In this document: piece after piece, positions 43,401 through 55,191 of the stretch
Position numbering within the stretch: the first letter of the stretch is position 1
Layout of the letters: each line of letters starts with the position of its first letter
Assembly: GCF_040958095.1 (NCBI RefSeq)
Contig: NC_091193.1
Span: 19,554,222-19,618,221, forward strand
Reading direction: 5' to 3'
From: Procambarus clarkii
Taxonomy: Eukaryota > Arthropoda > Malacostraca > Decapoda > Cambaridae
Length of the DNA: 64,000 bases
The notes under the pieces: model-generated
Told to the model about the DNA's origin: nothing
The model's database searches: none
The model's input: the letters and a program-made list of their open reading frames with translations, nothing else
Translations under genes and position numbers: made by a program

Positions 43401-46400
43401 GGTCAGACTCCATACACAGTTTCAAATGTAGATATGATAGAGCTCGAGAAGCTTAGGAATCTGTACACCAGTAGATTGACGGTTGACAGAAGGGACCCAA
43501 GAGCCAAAGCTCAACCCCCACAAGCACAACTAGGTGAGTACATACATACTGTATATATTTACTTTGACATTACCTCATGATCTTGGAGGAGTAAGCAACA
43601 AAAAGTCTTGAACTGTTGGGCGACCAGAGTATGAGAGAGATGCTTCCACCCGTCCCACTGTGGACCACAACCGGTACCTCACGTCCCACATCCCACACCA
43701 CCAGCTGGCTGTTGTTGCCTCCCACGCATGCTAGCAAGTTGCCCTAAAACAATAATTAACATTATACCAACAAGTGCAAAATGGACAAACCACAATATTC
43801 TGTCACTAAAGCTATTTTAACTAATAATGCTTCACTATAAGCTTCCGTTCTTCCTCATATTCTCTCTGAAAAATTACATTAACTTCAAATCATCTGTAAT
43901 TAGTGTACTGAAGAAGTCATCCAGCCAATTACTTACCTCATCTGTGGCCAGTCTTACCACCTTATACTGTAACTTCCAATTCACACAAACAACATATTGT
44001 AAAATAATAATTAGTACCTTAATTCTTAATAAGAGAACACTAAATATAACCTGGCATACATTTTTACACAGTACCATCTAAATTCAAATAATATTACATT
44101 TATAATAATATAATAATAAAGCGTTGAGCATCCAAGAGCCGAAAAAGAATAAGACCGGAACCCACGAGACGAAACGGCAAAACCCAGCAATGGCTGAAAC
44201 TCCTGATGAAGTGGCAGAGTGGATGCATAAATTACTACCAATACAACCCACCATCTTCTCCAGGAAGAGGGTAGGATGGTGATGGAGGGGCAAGTAAAAA
44301 AAATAATGTGACCAAGCAAGCTAAAGGAACTAATCCAAGATAGCTTGCTGGCAAGGTAAGCAAACCACACACAAGTCTATCACTGCATTATATAGAAAGG
44401 GTATGACCAACATGGATAAGGCATGGAAAGGTGCCTATTCCAAAAACAAAGCCAGAGAAGAAACATAAGATAAGCCACCTGTGCTGAATGCAAAGAGAAT
44501 AATTCTAATTCTGTGACCACCAGACCAACAGTCAACTGCACAGTTAGACACAGTGGCATTAATAAGTGTGGGAGCTAAGTTCCCTTGAAACCAGGCCTTG
44601 TCTAACTCTTACTGGGGGCTTTCCAGTTACCTACATGATGTCCACAGATTTAAGCCTCAGTGGTAACAAAGGCATGTAATTATTATTATTATTATTTTAA
44701 CTACTTGGCCATAATATAAGACCATTTACTAGATCCTTATCAGATTTGGGGTAAAGGTCATGAAGGCCTAAAATAGTGACAAATGTCCTGATAGCTCAAA
44801 TGACTCCTGACTCAAAAGGTATTCAAGGGGCCATCAGCTCCAACAGATATCTGAGAAAACAAACTATAAAAGAGTATTAATGGTAAGAATGAGAGATCTC
44901 CAGGGAAATTCATAACTTTATGTTTGAAACCAGAATTAAGAAAATAATAATTAATAGAAGTAAATACTCTTTTTTTCTAATGGTAGCCTATACCAGCAGA
45001 TGTAATAATTTAAAATTGTACAAAGATTTGAAATAAAAAATTGTACAGACCTTAGGATGCCATGTAAGAGAGTTGATTGGAGTTGCACTAGGGTAGGCCA
45101 GGAGTGAGACACAAGAGCCAGATGGTCGGGTTACAACATTCACCGGGTCCAGTGTCCACAGTAATACACCACACTCACAGCCAACAGCCAGAAGCGAAGC
45201 TGAATACGGCCTGAGAATACAAATACTCTATCAGCAGCAAACTAAGCAAAACATTCAAAAGCAATGAATCACTCTTTATCCTGTAATTCAGAAATAAATG
45301 ATATAAAAACTAGGATTTAGAACTTTGCTCTGCTAATTAATAATCAAGGTATGAACAACAATTTAAGTGATATCTAATGTATGACACCAAATAAAGTAAG
45401 TGATCATTACAAGTACAATCCAAATTTGTATGTTCTTTAATCTATGATGAAACCAGTTAACCAAAAGAATATCATATTAATATACTGCACAGTACAGTAT
45501 ACCAGTTCACAATACGTAACCTCAAATGTTAATACAGCAGAATGTAAAATATATTATTATTATAACATTTTTTATTAATACATTTAGGTACATCTGCATT
45601 TACATAGGCTACCCTAGACTATATGAAGGGCTAAATAGTGTGTCAAGAGTTAGCTACTTGATGCTAAAACATCAAATACTATACTGAACAAATATTTAGT
45701 TAACCAATTAATTTGTAAAAACATATACATACATCCAAGCAATTTGCATGATGGATTTCTGGAGGCGATGCTTGAGAAGAGGCGTGATACTGCGGCCAGC
45801 AGCAAACACTCTCACCGTATCATCACAGAAAACAGCAGCTAGGGTGTTAGTATGGGGATGCCAAGCTACACTCACAACACTACCCCCTGATCCACAAAGG
45901 GCTGTTGTATATGTGGAAGAATGAAAATGGAATTAGTTTGAATGTTATTATTTATAAATGAATTAAATACCAGTAATACAGTACTGTAAAATATCTAAAC
46001 ATAAAACAATTTAATTTCCATGAGCAGTGTGTACTCCTGTAACTGTCAACATTTATATAAAGTGCCACATATAAAATGCCTTACCAAGGGGAGGTATTGG
46101 AGAGCTCCCATTGCTCTTGGGTGATGACAAGAGTGCCTGTGCTTTGGTAATGATGCCACACACTTTAAGAATAACAGAGGCCACAGTGGAAGCAATCTGA
46201 TAGAGACTACCTTCATCCTTGCCTTTGATCATCTCTTCTAGGGAAGCTTCCCATCCCTCCTCATAACTGAAAGTTACAAATAGTACAATATCAAGCTAAC
46301 TTTTAAAAAAAATATGAGGTGGAACAAATATGAAACACACTTTTCTGAGCAAAGCCATTCTGATGTCTCTTAAAGTAAGATTCAAGGTGTCTTGTGGAGA

Positions 46401-49215
46401 AGAGGCATAGCAATAAAGCCCATGATATTCAGCCTGGAATGACTGCCACAGGTGTATCCATTAAACTCAAAGATGTACAAGAGATTTTCATATTGATCAA
46501 ATGTGACTACTAAACAAGATCTCCTTCCTAACAGCCCATTCACTCCTTGCCTAGACACTTAGTACCTTAGCCATTACCAGACAGGGGTTGTCACCATACG
46601 TTAGCAACCAGACCCCAGATAGTCACAATCTTCCTCAACACTCACAACATGCTGTAAAACAAGAGAAAGGAAAGAAAAGGAGAGACCGGAGACCACCCAA
46701 TGTCATTGTGCAGGAAGGAGTTTCATATTTCTCGAGTTTTGTATTTCTGTGCTATAGCATTGCATTCTGTTGCTGTTTAGGGTAAATTACAAATACATGA
46801 AAGAAATATTTAATATAAAATTAAATAGAAAAAACAAGGGAAGAAGGGTGGTGTATCTGAGAGCAGCACAGTGCTGACAGGAAGCTGATGGAGGACTAAT
46901 GAGACATTTGTTCAAAATACCCAAACTGCCTAAAGAAAAATCTCAATCTTATAATTTAATCATTTCTATACATTATATGATTCCAAGACATTTTTTTATT
47001 CCTTGTTCTATTTATCCTTACCCCACAAATGTATTTTAGATTGTTTATTTCTACAGCTCAAACTCTTAATCTTTTGGATTAAGATTGGACTGAAAAATTT
47101 CTAATTTCATAAAATTTTGCAATTTTAATTATTTGTTTAAATTTTGTTGGAGTTTTTCTCACCAAAAGTTAGAGAATACATATTTTTGTATGTTTACACT
47201 CTTAAGAAATATACAAATAAGAATTTTTCAAGTATAAAATACAGTATAAAATTTTGTATTTAATAAAATCTAACTTTGGCACACATGTTCTGGAACACCA
47301 CAGTCATCCTTGTAAACTGCCCGTTTTAACTCGCAGAAAACTGAGCCACTGAGAATTTTCTCCCTTTTCTTAACTACCAGAACTCTCTCTCTCCTGGTAA
47401 TGTCTATAATTTTTTTTCTCATTATTTCCAAATAGTGCTATAGTGCTAACACCACACTCCTCAGGCAGCCTCCTCACCCACCAGCCATGAGGGTGAGAAC
47501 ATACATTTTTACAGCTACTGTATTTAACATTTTCTTCCATGTTAAAGATCATTTTTCTTCCTCCTGAATGGTTTAACTAGACTACACTTACTGGCAGTCA
47601 TAACTGCCACAAAGGATTCTACTCACAAAGGATTCAAAATAACAATTTGTAGCCCCTTCTTGAATACCAAGAATCAACACAGCACATTACTTACAAAGCC
47701 TGTAAGTGTTCATCACCACACTACTAGTAGCATCACCACTCTCTACTGAGGCTAGCTTCCACTCTCTCAGCCTTGATCCCTTAACAACATAAATTTAACC
47801 TTCTCATTGTTATTAATATTCAGTACCTCTACTTCTTTAAAACTGGTGAAACTGAACAATTCTTGCTGCCAGACATTTTTTCTACTCACAAATTAAGCAT
47901 CCAAAGAAAAAATGCAACCAGTCATCAAAAAATGTAATAAATTATTGGTAGGAAAGAATGAACTTCCATGTTTGGCGCAGTGCAGTGGTTAATTAAACCT
48001 GTAAAGCTTATAAATTCTTTAATACTATAGGTATATATTTCACTGAACATACTGCTGTTTATTTATTCATACAGCAGTATGAATGATTCATACTGCAGTT
48101 CATACATTCATATGTATGAACATTGCTGTATATGTTCCTTATTAATGAATTTCCCTTTCCAAGTATCTGTTCTCTTCGGTAATTGCATCAGCCATCCTGA
48201 ATATATTGTGCAAGGTGAACATTTATTTATCTTACTTCTTTTAAAAGTAAGATAAATAAAATACCATTATTAAATAAAATACTAAAATACTAAAATAAAA
48301 TACTAAAATACCATTATTTTAGTGATCAACTTAGTTTTGCAGTATTTTACTTACTATGCAAACATAACCCGCTGCCACGGAGTCTCCGTGTGAGCTGAGA
48401 AAGCCTCCCGGGCCTCTTGTTTACTATGTGCTGTTCTAACTGGCTCCTGGCCAACTGTTACTTCAATAAACTGTCCACCAAGCTGTAGAAAATAAAAAGA
48501 AACAATAAGACAATACTCTAGTAAATGCACATGCTCAGAAAGGTAATTAATTTGAAATATCTTTGGAAATATCAGCATTATGATATGCAAGACATTACTG
48601 TAATTCTGACATAGATTAATGTACAACTGCTCCGAGTAGATCACTTGAACCATAAACCCAGAACCTCTGCCAAAAGGGTGTGGGCACTTTTGGCAGAGGT
48701 TAATTAATATAAATATAATGCCAAAACTCTTAATTTAGATTTTTGGTATTAATAGCAGCCCTGCTGCTATTAATGCCACAAGCATCTTTGACACCTAGAT
48801 GTTGAGTTGCCAAAGTTGAGCACTGTACAGAGAGATGACTAGGCACTGAAACTTAGTTATACAGTATACCGATTGGTGGGTTCTGTTTCAATAAAAAAAA
48901 AACAGCGCCGAATGTAATGAACTGCCATTTTTTGGACAAGCCCCGGAGGCTCCCTGGAGCAATTGGGCTAATATTCTATTGCCTTCAAGACAATAATATG
49001 CCAAACATAGGTACAGTAATTGGTACAGTACCTATAATTTATACCAAGTACCATGTTTTCTATACTTTATATAGATAACTTCGTACAGTACTTACCAAGT
49101 TCCTAGTAGTGCTGAGAGCTTCACTATTTCCTAATGCGCGAAGGCGTCCATCATTTTCGTAAGCTGTCACATGTCCACTTGCAGGTGGTGGAAGGAGGTG
49201 CTCTAAGTTTATCAT
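40423..49215 (-). CDS. AAAS: Aladin, WD-repeat nucleoporin (10 exons, 528 aa)
   Basis: Exons, all phase-consistent: 49096-49215, 48355-48482, 46085-46266, 45733-45901, 45051-45210, 43574-43743, 42954-43184, 42058-42186, 40765-40849 and 40423-40635. The protein has 528 residues; human aladin has 546. Aladin is a scaffold nucleoporin of the cytoplasmic side of the nuclear pore, anchored through NDC1 and also acting at spindles (family knowledge). Family marks are the LLPPPASGHVTAYE N-terminus, the WD core with VAWHPHTNTLAAVFCDDTVR, LKHRLQ, LLWTLDP and SLILWSPN, then LVWDV and VWSSGQVQHIPM near the end. The C-terminus is Ser/Asn/Thr-rich and poorly conserved. The first exon carries the start; 5' UTR exons may lie further right. 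Several introns hold tandem arrays. The identification is secure from order and phrasing of the WD blocks. Confidence 0.95.
41138..41275. ncRNA. Long imperfect hairpin in AAAS intron 8 (miRNA-like or MITE)
   Basis: GGCAGCTTTAGACCTGCCC (about 41181-41199) pairs perfectly with GGGCAGGTCTAAAGCTGCC, across a loop of about 17 bases. Pairing continues outward with mismatches (GTTCACATGATGAGGCGAGG against CCTCACCTCAACATGTGAAC), giving a stem of about 60 base pairs. The perfect core and small loop are like a miRNA precursor, but a very short foldback transposon would look the same. Confidence 0.4.
41565..41770. repeat. 19-20 bp tandem repeat in AAAS intron 8
   Basis: About eleven copies of GTGCTGTAATGAGTGCATG, later drifting to GGGTGCTATAGTGAGTACA, lie head to tail. 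Confidence 0.85.
42420..42895. repeat. 31-bp tandem repeat in AAAS intron 7
   Basis: About fourteen copies of a unit containing TATGATGGAAGCAGTCACAG and TTTTGCTGCAG. The first and last copies are diverged (TACTGTTATAATATGATGG; CATCACAGAGGATTTTG) and the central ones are nearly identical, as expected from unequal exchange. Confidence 0.9.
43330..43560. mobile_element. Interspersed repeat (SINE-like) in AAAS intron 6
   Basis: CACCTAGCAGTAAATACATA followed by AGTTAGGCAGTTGTTGTGAG echoes the SINE body. It continues with ATGATAGAGCTCGAGAAGCT and GTACACCAGTAGATTGACGG, to CACAACTAGGTGAGTACATA. The last phrase also occurs near 29060. Confidence 0.55.
48885..48985 (-). repeat. Short relative of the 38790-40205 element family
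   Basis: CGAATGTAATGAACTGCCATT, then GCCCCGGAGGCTCCCTGGAG resembles the left end at about 38780-38840 (GAACGTAATAAAACACCATT; GCCCCAGAGGCTCCCTAGAG). It lies in AAAS intron 1. Confidence 0.55.
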
Positions 49216-49879
49216 GCTGCTGAATGGTAAAAACAAAAAATACAGTACAGTATTATTATCCAAGCCTAACAGCAGTCCAAATAAACCTAAAGTAGCACAG
49301 TATTTTATTTTTATTTTAGAATAGGTCACTACAAAGATAAAGTTGTCCTCTGAACAGTGCATAACTTTAAAAACATAAACATCAGTCTAAAACTAAAACA
49401 TAAACTAAATTTTAATTTCCAGTCAGTTCTTAAACAATTGGATATCAAATGTATCATGGAAAACATATGATGGCTAGTACATTCCACAATATGGCTGTGG
49501 AATGGAAAAAAAAAGAAATAATATTATATTTAATCCTTGGATTAAGCCTAATGATACACAGTAACTGTGAGAACAAGCTGCAGCAAAAATATTACTGTAC
49601 TGTATATCAGTACACAGTATTTCACCTTGGTAATTCACCTGCTGTTTGTGAGTAAATTAAGTCACCAGCTGAAACATTGGCTTATTCCAGAGAAATTAAT
49701 TATTTTAAAGGTAGCTCTGGCTAGCTTCAAAATTTAATGAGAAGGTATGCAATCAGTTTGAGGAATATATCTGGATAAAAACTACCGGTAAGTGCTGATG
49801 TTGGTTGTCAAACCATTAACAAAAAATCTTGGTAAAAAACAAAATATATCAATAGTTGGGATACGTAGTTGAAACTGTG

Positions 49880-50175
49880 GATCCAACCCGTCCTCAGGCT
49901 ATGTTCATTCCATCCAGCAGTCAACCCCAAAGATGCATTCCTAAGATTTTTTTTTTTAACACACTGTTCGTTCAAAATAAGAATTTTCTCAAAAATAAAT
50001 TAATATTATTATATATTAGCATATTGTGCATTAGTTAGGTTAGGTGTTTAGATTCTGTTAGAGATTATTTGTATTTGTTGTATGTGGGTGAAGCATTTAC
50101 GGCGTTGTGTGTGGTTTGAACAAAAGTCGTCAGCAAAGCACTGTTCGAGAGGTGTTTAACGCAGTCCATCCTCAT
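49880..50175. mobile_element. Single arm of the 30567-31340 foldback family
   Basis: CAACCCGTCCTCAGGCTATG, ATTAGTTAGGTTAGGTGTTT, TGTGGGTGAAGCATTTACGG and CGCAGTCCATCCTC match the arm and centre of the foldback element in the same order. The opposite arm is missing. It lies between AAAS and the unknown gene. Confidence 0.65.
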
Positions 50176-52195
50176 GAACAAAGGGAACTATTGGGGGGAA
50201 AGTGTCAAGCCGTTACGACTATAAAGCACTGGGAACGAATCAGGATAAGGATGAAGGATGAGATGGGGACCAACTTGCTGCCTAGTGAATGCTTTTGAAA
50301 CAGTCCAGCGACAAAATTACATGTAATATATTCACATTAATTTAGTTATTTAAGAATCACTTAGATTTCCATGGTTTTGATTTGGTGCCTGATTTACTTT
50401 ATTCTACTTGCATTTGTACAGAATTCCTGGGATTTCCATACTATTCTACTTCGTGGTATTCCTTCCCGGCAGCGTTATGCAAGTTTCTTGTCCTATGCCA
50501 ATATTTGAAACATTGATGAAATTGACTAGTTGGCCCAGTTAGAACTAATTCCTAAACTCTTTAATTATATATGTGACTTACGTGAAAATTTTATCTATCT
50601 TCTATATTTAGTTAAAATATTGAGGAAATGTTCAAAATTCCTGCTGCCTGCCGTATTTACGTCGCTTAGTTCAATAAGAACAAAGTTCGGAAGAAAACAA
50701 CGTAATATTTCAGGGTAGACAATGTTCAATGTTAAATGGGATTCTTGTACTGTTATATGTCTATTTGTACTCACTGAATTTGTGCGCCCCTTGAGGGACT
50801 TGAAGTAGAGGGGGGTAGAAATAGCCTAAGCTACTCTATCCCTTTGAGATGTATTTATTGCTTATCTCAATAAACATACTTGAACTTGAACTTGACAATG
50901 TTCGTCTCGTTCTCTGCCAATCTCTCTAAGGATAAGGACAAGGGTCAGGATAAGGATTTGGGATGGGAGGTGGTGGGGGGGGGGATTGGTGGGTAGGAGA
51001 TTTCATGGGTTTATATGGGTTAAAGTTTATTTCATGGGATAAAGACCTGTATAGTGATTCTTGAAGATCACTATGTAAAAAAAAAATATATATATATATA
51101 GACAGGGGTTTATTTGTTTATTTGTTTTTTAATTAATTTATTTATTTATACATTTGAAGATACATTTATAGTTGTTATTACAGGTTTTTGTGATTATTTA
51201 GTACACTCTCACAAAGCTACTGTATATATATTGAGGGGTCCTGGTATTACAGTCGGGTCCTGTACAGACTTGAGATCTGGGAAGGTGGTACTGTATATGA
51301 CTTCTTGGTTTGTAGGGTAAGAAAGGTGGTAATGCAGTGATGTACACTCCTTCCATGCATGAAGCTATATATCTGGGGGATAGCATGGTTCCTGTTATAT
51401 GGAGGAGACGGTATAAGACTTTTGAATGGTTTGCAAAGGCAATTAGTAAGGAAAATTGGGTGTAAACTATTCTGGTTTGGGAAATGTAATCATTATACTG
51501 CTGGTCCAAGAGATAGGAAGTTCCCCTAGTAATACAGCTCATATTATACAGTTCAAGAAGGGGATTTCCTGGTGCTAAAGGAAGCAAACGCGATATCATA
51601 AGTGATACCCTCCTCACTGGGGGATGTAGCTTTACATTTGTTCAGAGCAGAGTGTCTCAGACTCGGTAAATAGCACGTTGCATTCATCTTCCTTGTGGAA
51701 CACGAAATCAAAGTAGGAGTGTGCATCATTGCATTATCACCTTTCTAACCTTGCACACTGAAAAGTCATAACCCACCTTCCTAGCTAGATCTCAAGTCTG
51801 CGTGTGCATATGTATATACACAAACTACTCTATAAAAATATAGAAAAATCATTAACTTGGTAATGGTTATTTGGAAACAATAGCTCTTGTATATATAAAT
51901 AAATAAAAAACTTTCTCAATTGCCGCAACCAGCGTTTAATCTTGACTGCAGTGTCTGGGGAAAAGATTGTTTAGGGCAGCTAGTTGGTTGCACAATCATC
52001 GACTATACTCGTTTGCTCTGTGTACAGGATGAGGGTGTGACACTTGGCCAGTCTTATCGGCTTGATTATTTTAATATCCTTTCATGCCTGACTGACGGGG
52101 AAAGGGTGAGAGTTGAGACACACAAAGAGCAGTTTACCAAATGATGTTACATAGGCTTTCAATGCGAATTGACATTAAATAAACTGTTGGAATTC

Positions 52196-52373
52196 AAACA
52201 ATAAATCATAGCCAGCTATGGAGAAAATGTATCCATCATCTGTAATTTTTCTGTCAAATGTGCTATTGAATATTATATTGCAATTAGTGGGCGAGATTAA
52301 TTGACTTATAAGTAGAGTACATATATTTTCCAGGACACGTGTTGAATGCTCAGTCGAGAAGGAACAGTGGATG
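52196..52373 (+). repeat. 178-bp direct duplication, copy 1
   Basis: From AAACAATAAATCATAGCC to GGAACAGTGGATG, this copy appears base-for-base identical to 52932-53109. It includes the acceptor TTTTCCAG and the first 40 bases of the putative exon A of the downstream gene, but lacks the donor. A near-perfect 21-bp hairpin (GCACCCCCCCACCCATCCCC) starts just after its right end. Confidence 0.9.
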
Positions 52374-52931
52374 GTGGATGCACCCCCCCACCCATCCCCG
52401 TTTCACTGGGGATGGGTGGGGGGGTGCAGCGCCCGTCCCCAAGTGTTCCGCTGTCCGCAGCTACTACTTTGACTTTACAGACATTCTACTAGTAAGCCCT
52501 ACCTTGTCAGGTAATTCCTTCCTTGGCGGCTCGGCCTCTGGCCTGGGGTTATTTTCTTCTCCAAATACATATCAGGCTTCCCCAGTCACTATGTTTTCTG
52601 CCGCCTGATTATTCTCCAGCTAGGGTTTCCCTTATGTTATGTTGTTCACTTTGGTGTCCTGTTATACTTAGTATTAGATTTGTTACATTCGCCTCACTGC
52701 TAATTCTAGACATTAGGACATTAGGTTTCTGCAGAGTTTGTTACTAGGCTATAAGATTACGTTTTACTACGGGTGTACAATTTAAGATGTTTCGTGTACT
52801 TCGCGTTAGCCACGGCTATGTTATACATTTGTTAAGTCCTATTTAAAAGCCTGTTTTACTTCTGCAGAATTATTTATCATGTCAATAAAATTACGCCCCC
52901 AAGGCTTGGTGTCTTCCTTCCCCTGATCAGA

Positions 52932-53109
52932 AAACAATAAATCATAGCCAGCTATGGAGAAAATGTATCCATCATCTGTAATTTTTCTGTCAAATGTGCT
53001 ATTGAATATTATATTGCAATTAGTGGGCGAGATTAATTGACTTATAAGTAGAGTACATATATTTTCCAGGACACGTGTTGAATGCTCAGTCGAGAAGGAA
53101 CAGTGGATG
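52932..53109 (+). repeat. 178-bp direct duplication, copy 2
   Basis: This second copy runs into an intact exon A, with donor GCAG/GTCAGT at 53134. The 558 bases between the copies are unique within the window and contain an AATAAAATTACGCCCCC stretch near their end. Confidence 0.9.
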
Positions 53110-53116
53110 TGGGAAG

Positions 53117-54399
53117 ATGTTCCAAGAGCTGCAGGTCAGTCTAGATATTTTTATATTTTGTTTATATCAATTTTCAAGTAGCAAACTGATTTATTTAATT
53201 TAAATAAGCTAGCGCATTTGTTACAGTATCACGAGGTATATTTATTGTTAGCAACCCAGTTAATGTAGGTAGTTAAATACACGAATGGTACGTGTTGGAC
53301 GCTGAATTAACGTGTGGAACTAGAGATCATTTCATTACTTGTTAATATATATCACACAAACTACTGTATGTACATACAGTACAGGATAATCATTAACCTA
53401 GTATTAGGTTAATGGAACTGGATGGATGTCTGCTGCTAGTATTGGCTATATGGAAACATTGTGCTACTCCTTCTAAAACATTGTTGACTAACATACTTCA
53501 CTAACCCAGGGAACATTGTAGGCCTACATTACTTACCCCAGGGAACATTGTAGAAATACGTTAGACCACTTACCCCAGAGACCCCAGGGAACATTGTAGG
53601 CCTACATTAGACTACTTACCCCAGGGAACATTGTAGGCCTACATTAGACTACTTACCCCAGGGAACATTGTAGGCCTACATTAGACTACTTCCCCTAGGG
53701 AACATTGTAGGCCTACATTAACTACTTACCCCAGGGAACATTGTAGGCTTACATTGGACTACTTAGGCAGATGATGAGCCACAATAAAGTGGCTGAAATA
53801 TGTGGTACGTGTTGATTAGAAACATTGTCGTTCCTTCATTTTCTAGTGTGTGGTCTGGTCAACATTAGGCTACTTACCCCAGGGAACATTGTAGGCCTAC
53901 ATTAAACTATAAGTCCTTTGAACATTCTAGGGTGTAAATTAGACAGCTGACAAAGAGAACATTATAGGCCTACATTTAAACTAATTCTTATTAAAACATT
54001 ATATTTTCAATGTGTTGAAGTTGCATTTAGTTGTCACTTATCTAAATGATAAGGGTTTATGTATTAAAGAGTAAGTTCAAGTAAGACGAGCATTTTTTGT
54101 GTAAAGGCAAAATTCATAAGCCTTGCTAAGTGTTACTGGGCACAATACCAAATTTTCTGAATACTTTAGTTCATTAGATAATGTTTTCTATTGCTAATGT
54201 TCATCTGCAATCAGCTAATGGACAGTTTTGTTTAGATAGATTAAATTAGCCAAAATTTTCAGCGAACAGAATGTTCATCTGGTACTCTGCAAGTGACATC
54301 CCGAGGGAGTGCCATTTACAGGCTGTATCGAAGTGTGTTTGAGTCACTTTTCCCAGATTGCATTCAAAGATTACGTTATTCAATATCCAAATTTGTGCG
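53117..54399 (+). CDS. Putative 5' coding exons (A and B) of an unrecognised gene
   Basis: Exon A (53070-53134; acceptor TTTTCCAG, donor GTCAGT) contains an ATG at 53117 in fair context and ends in phase 0. Exon B (54263-54399; acceptor TTTTCAG, donor CG/GTGAGG) then opens in phase 0 and is open in only this frame over its length. It encodes VTSRGSAIYRLYRSVFESLF and PDCIQRLRYSISKFV. Phase supports the A-B link. Exon B ends in phase 2, whereas exon C at 55186 opens in phase 0, so either a small exon is missing, a different donor is used, or B and C belong to different transcripts. No family is recognised. Confidence 0.45.
53500..53915. repeat. 37-bp tandem repeat (CCCCAGGGAACATTGTAGGC)
   Basis: Seven or more copies of CCCCAGGGAACATTGTAGGC followed by CTACATTAGACTACTTA lie between exons A and B. 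A MITE-like insertion with GTGTGGTCTGGTCAAC at 53790-53865 interrupts the array, and one more copy follows at 53875-53910. Confidence 0.88.
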
Positions 54400-54500
54400 G
54401 TGAGGTTAAGCACTGTCATGTGTTGTCAGTATCTGGATGGATACAGTGTGAACATCCTCATCTCGATTGTTGAGATGAGGAGCCCATCTTCATCCTAGGG

Positions 54501-54738
54501 GCCTGACAGTTGAGTGGACTGCGCTCTGTATTCATAGTCCTAAGGTTCTGGGTTCGATCCCCGGCGGAGGCAGAAACAAATGGGGTAGTTTCTTTCACCC
54601 TGATGCACTGTTCACCTAGCAGTAAATAGGTACCTGGGAGTTAGACAGCTGCTTCTTGGGGATGTGTAACAAAAAGGAGGCCTGGTCGAGGACCGGGCCA
54701 CGGGAATGCTAAGCCCCGAAATCATCTCAAGGTAACCC
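54501..54738 (+). mobile_element. tRNA-derived SINE, nearly full length
   Basis: The head carries an A-box-like CAGTTGAGTGGACTGCG and the canonical B-box GGTTCGATCCC at 54551-54561. The body has CACCTAGCAGTAAATAGGTA and GGCCTGGTCGAGGACCGGGC, and ends in ATCATCTCAAGGTAACC. The copy at 62411-62662 (-) shares this structure, and fragments occur at 6425-6500 and 33215-33420. Confidence 0.85.
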
Positions 54739-55191
54739 CCCTTTGATAGGGGTCCCAACAAAAGTATACCAGTTGTCCATTTAGACTATAAAAATGTTAT
54801 ACATCTTTATATCATACACATACAGCATATTGTATAGACAAAAAAAAAATCTTTAAACAAATGACAAAAATGAAAATGTAATTAAAATGTTTTGAGTGCT
54901 GCCATGTACAACACTGGTTAAATACCAATAGGTATTTTGTTTAATAATTGTGAATGTCATGTTATTGACATTTGAATGATTATTTTATTACTTGATAACG
55001 TGATATCAGTAAAATTTTACCAAAGTCGGTGCCGAATAATAATTAGACTCTTGGTTAGATAAGGTTGCTAAGTGTTGAGCTGAATGTAGTTATCAATGCT
55101 GAAGATTTTTTTTTGTATATACTGTACTGTATATACATATACTAGTATATGTAGATGTATATATTGTATATTTATATTTTTCCAGATAAAC

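Larger units (their letters stand above)
49216..53069. other. Intergenic region right of AAAS
   Basis: It presumably contains the AAAS promoter. Besides the foldback arm it holds an interspersed repeat at about 50750-50900 ending in a TTGAACTTGAACTTGA tail, a G-run near 50970, a 74-codon open frame at 51920-52144 without a known domain and the first copy of the 178-base duplication. No conserved gene is recognised. Confidence 0.5.

Noticed and set aside
51920-52144. 74-codon frame as a first exon of the unknown gene
   Set aside because: A donor-like AAAGG/GTGAGA ends it in phase 0, which would run into a stop in exon A. There is no domain and no acceptor consistent with the downstream exons.
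54501-54575. tRNA gene
   Set aside because: A- and B-boxes are present, but the acceptor stem does not pair and a SINE body follows, so this is the head of a SINE. The same holds for the minus-strand head at 62600-62662.
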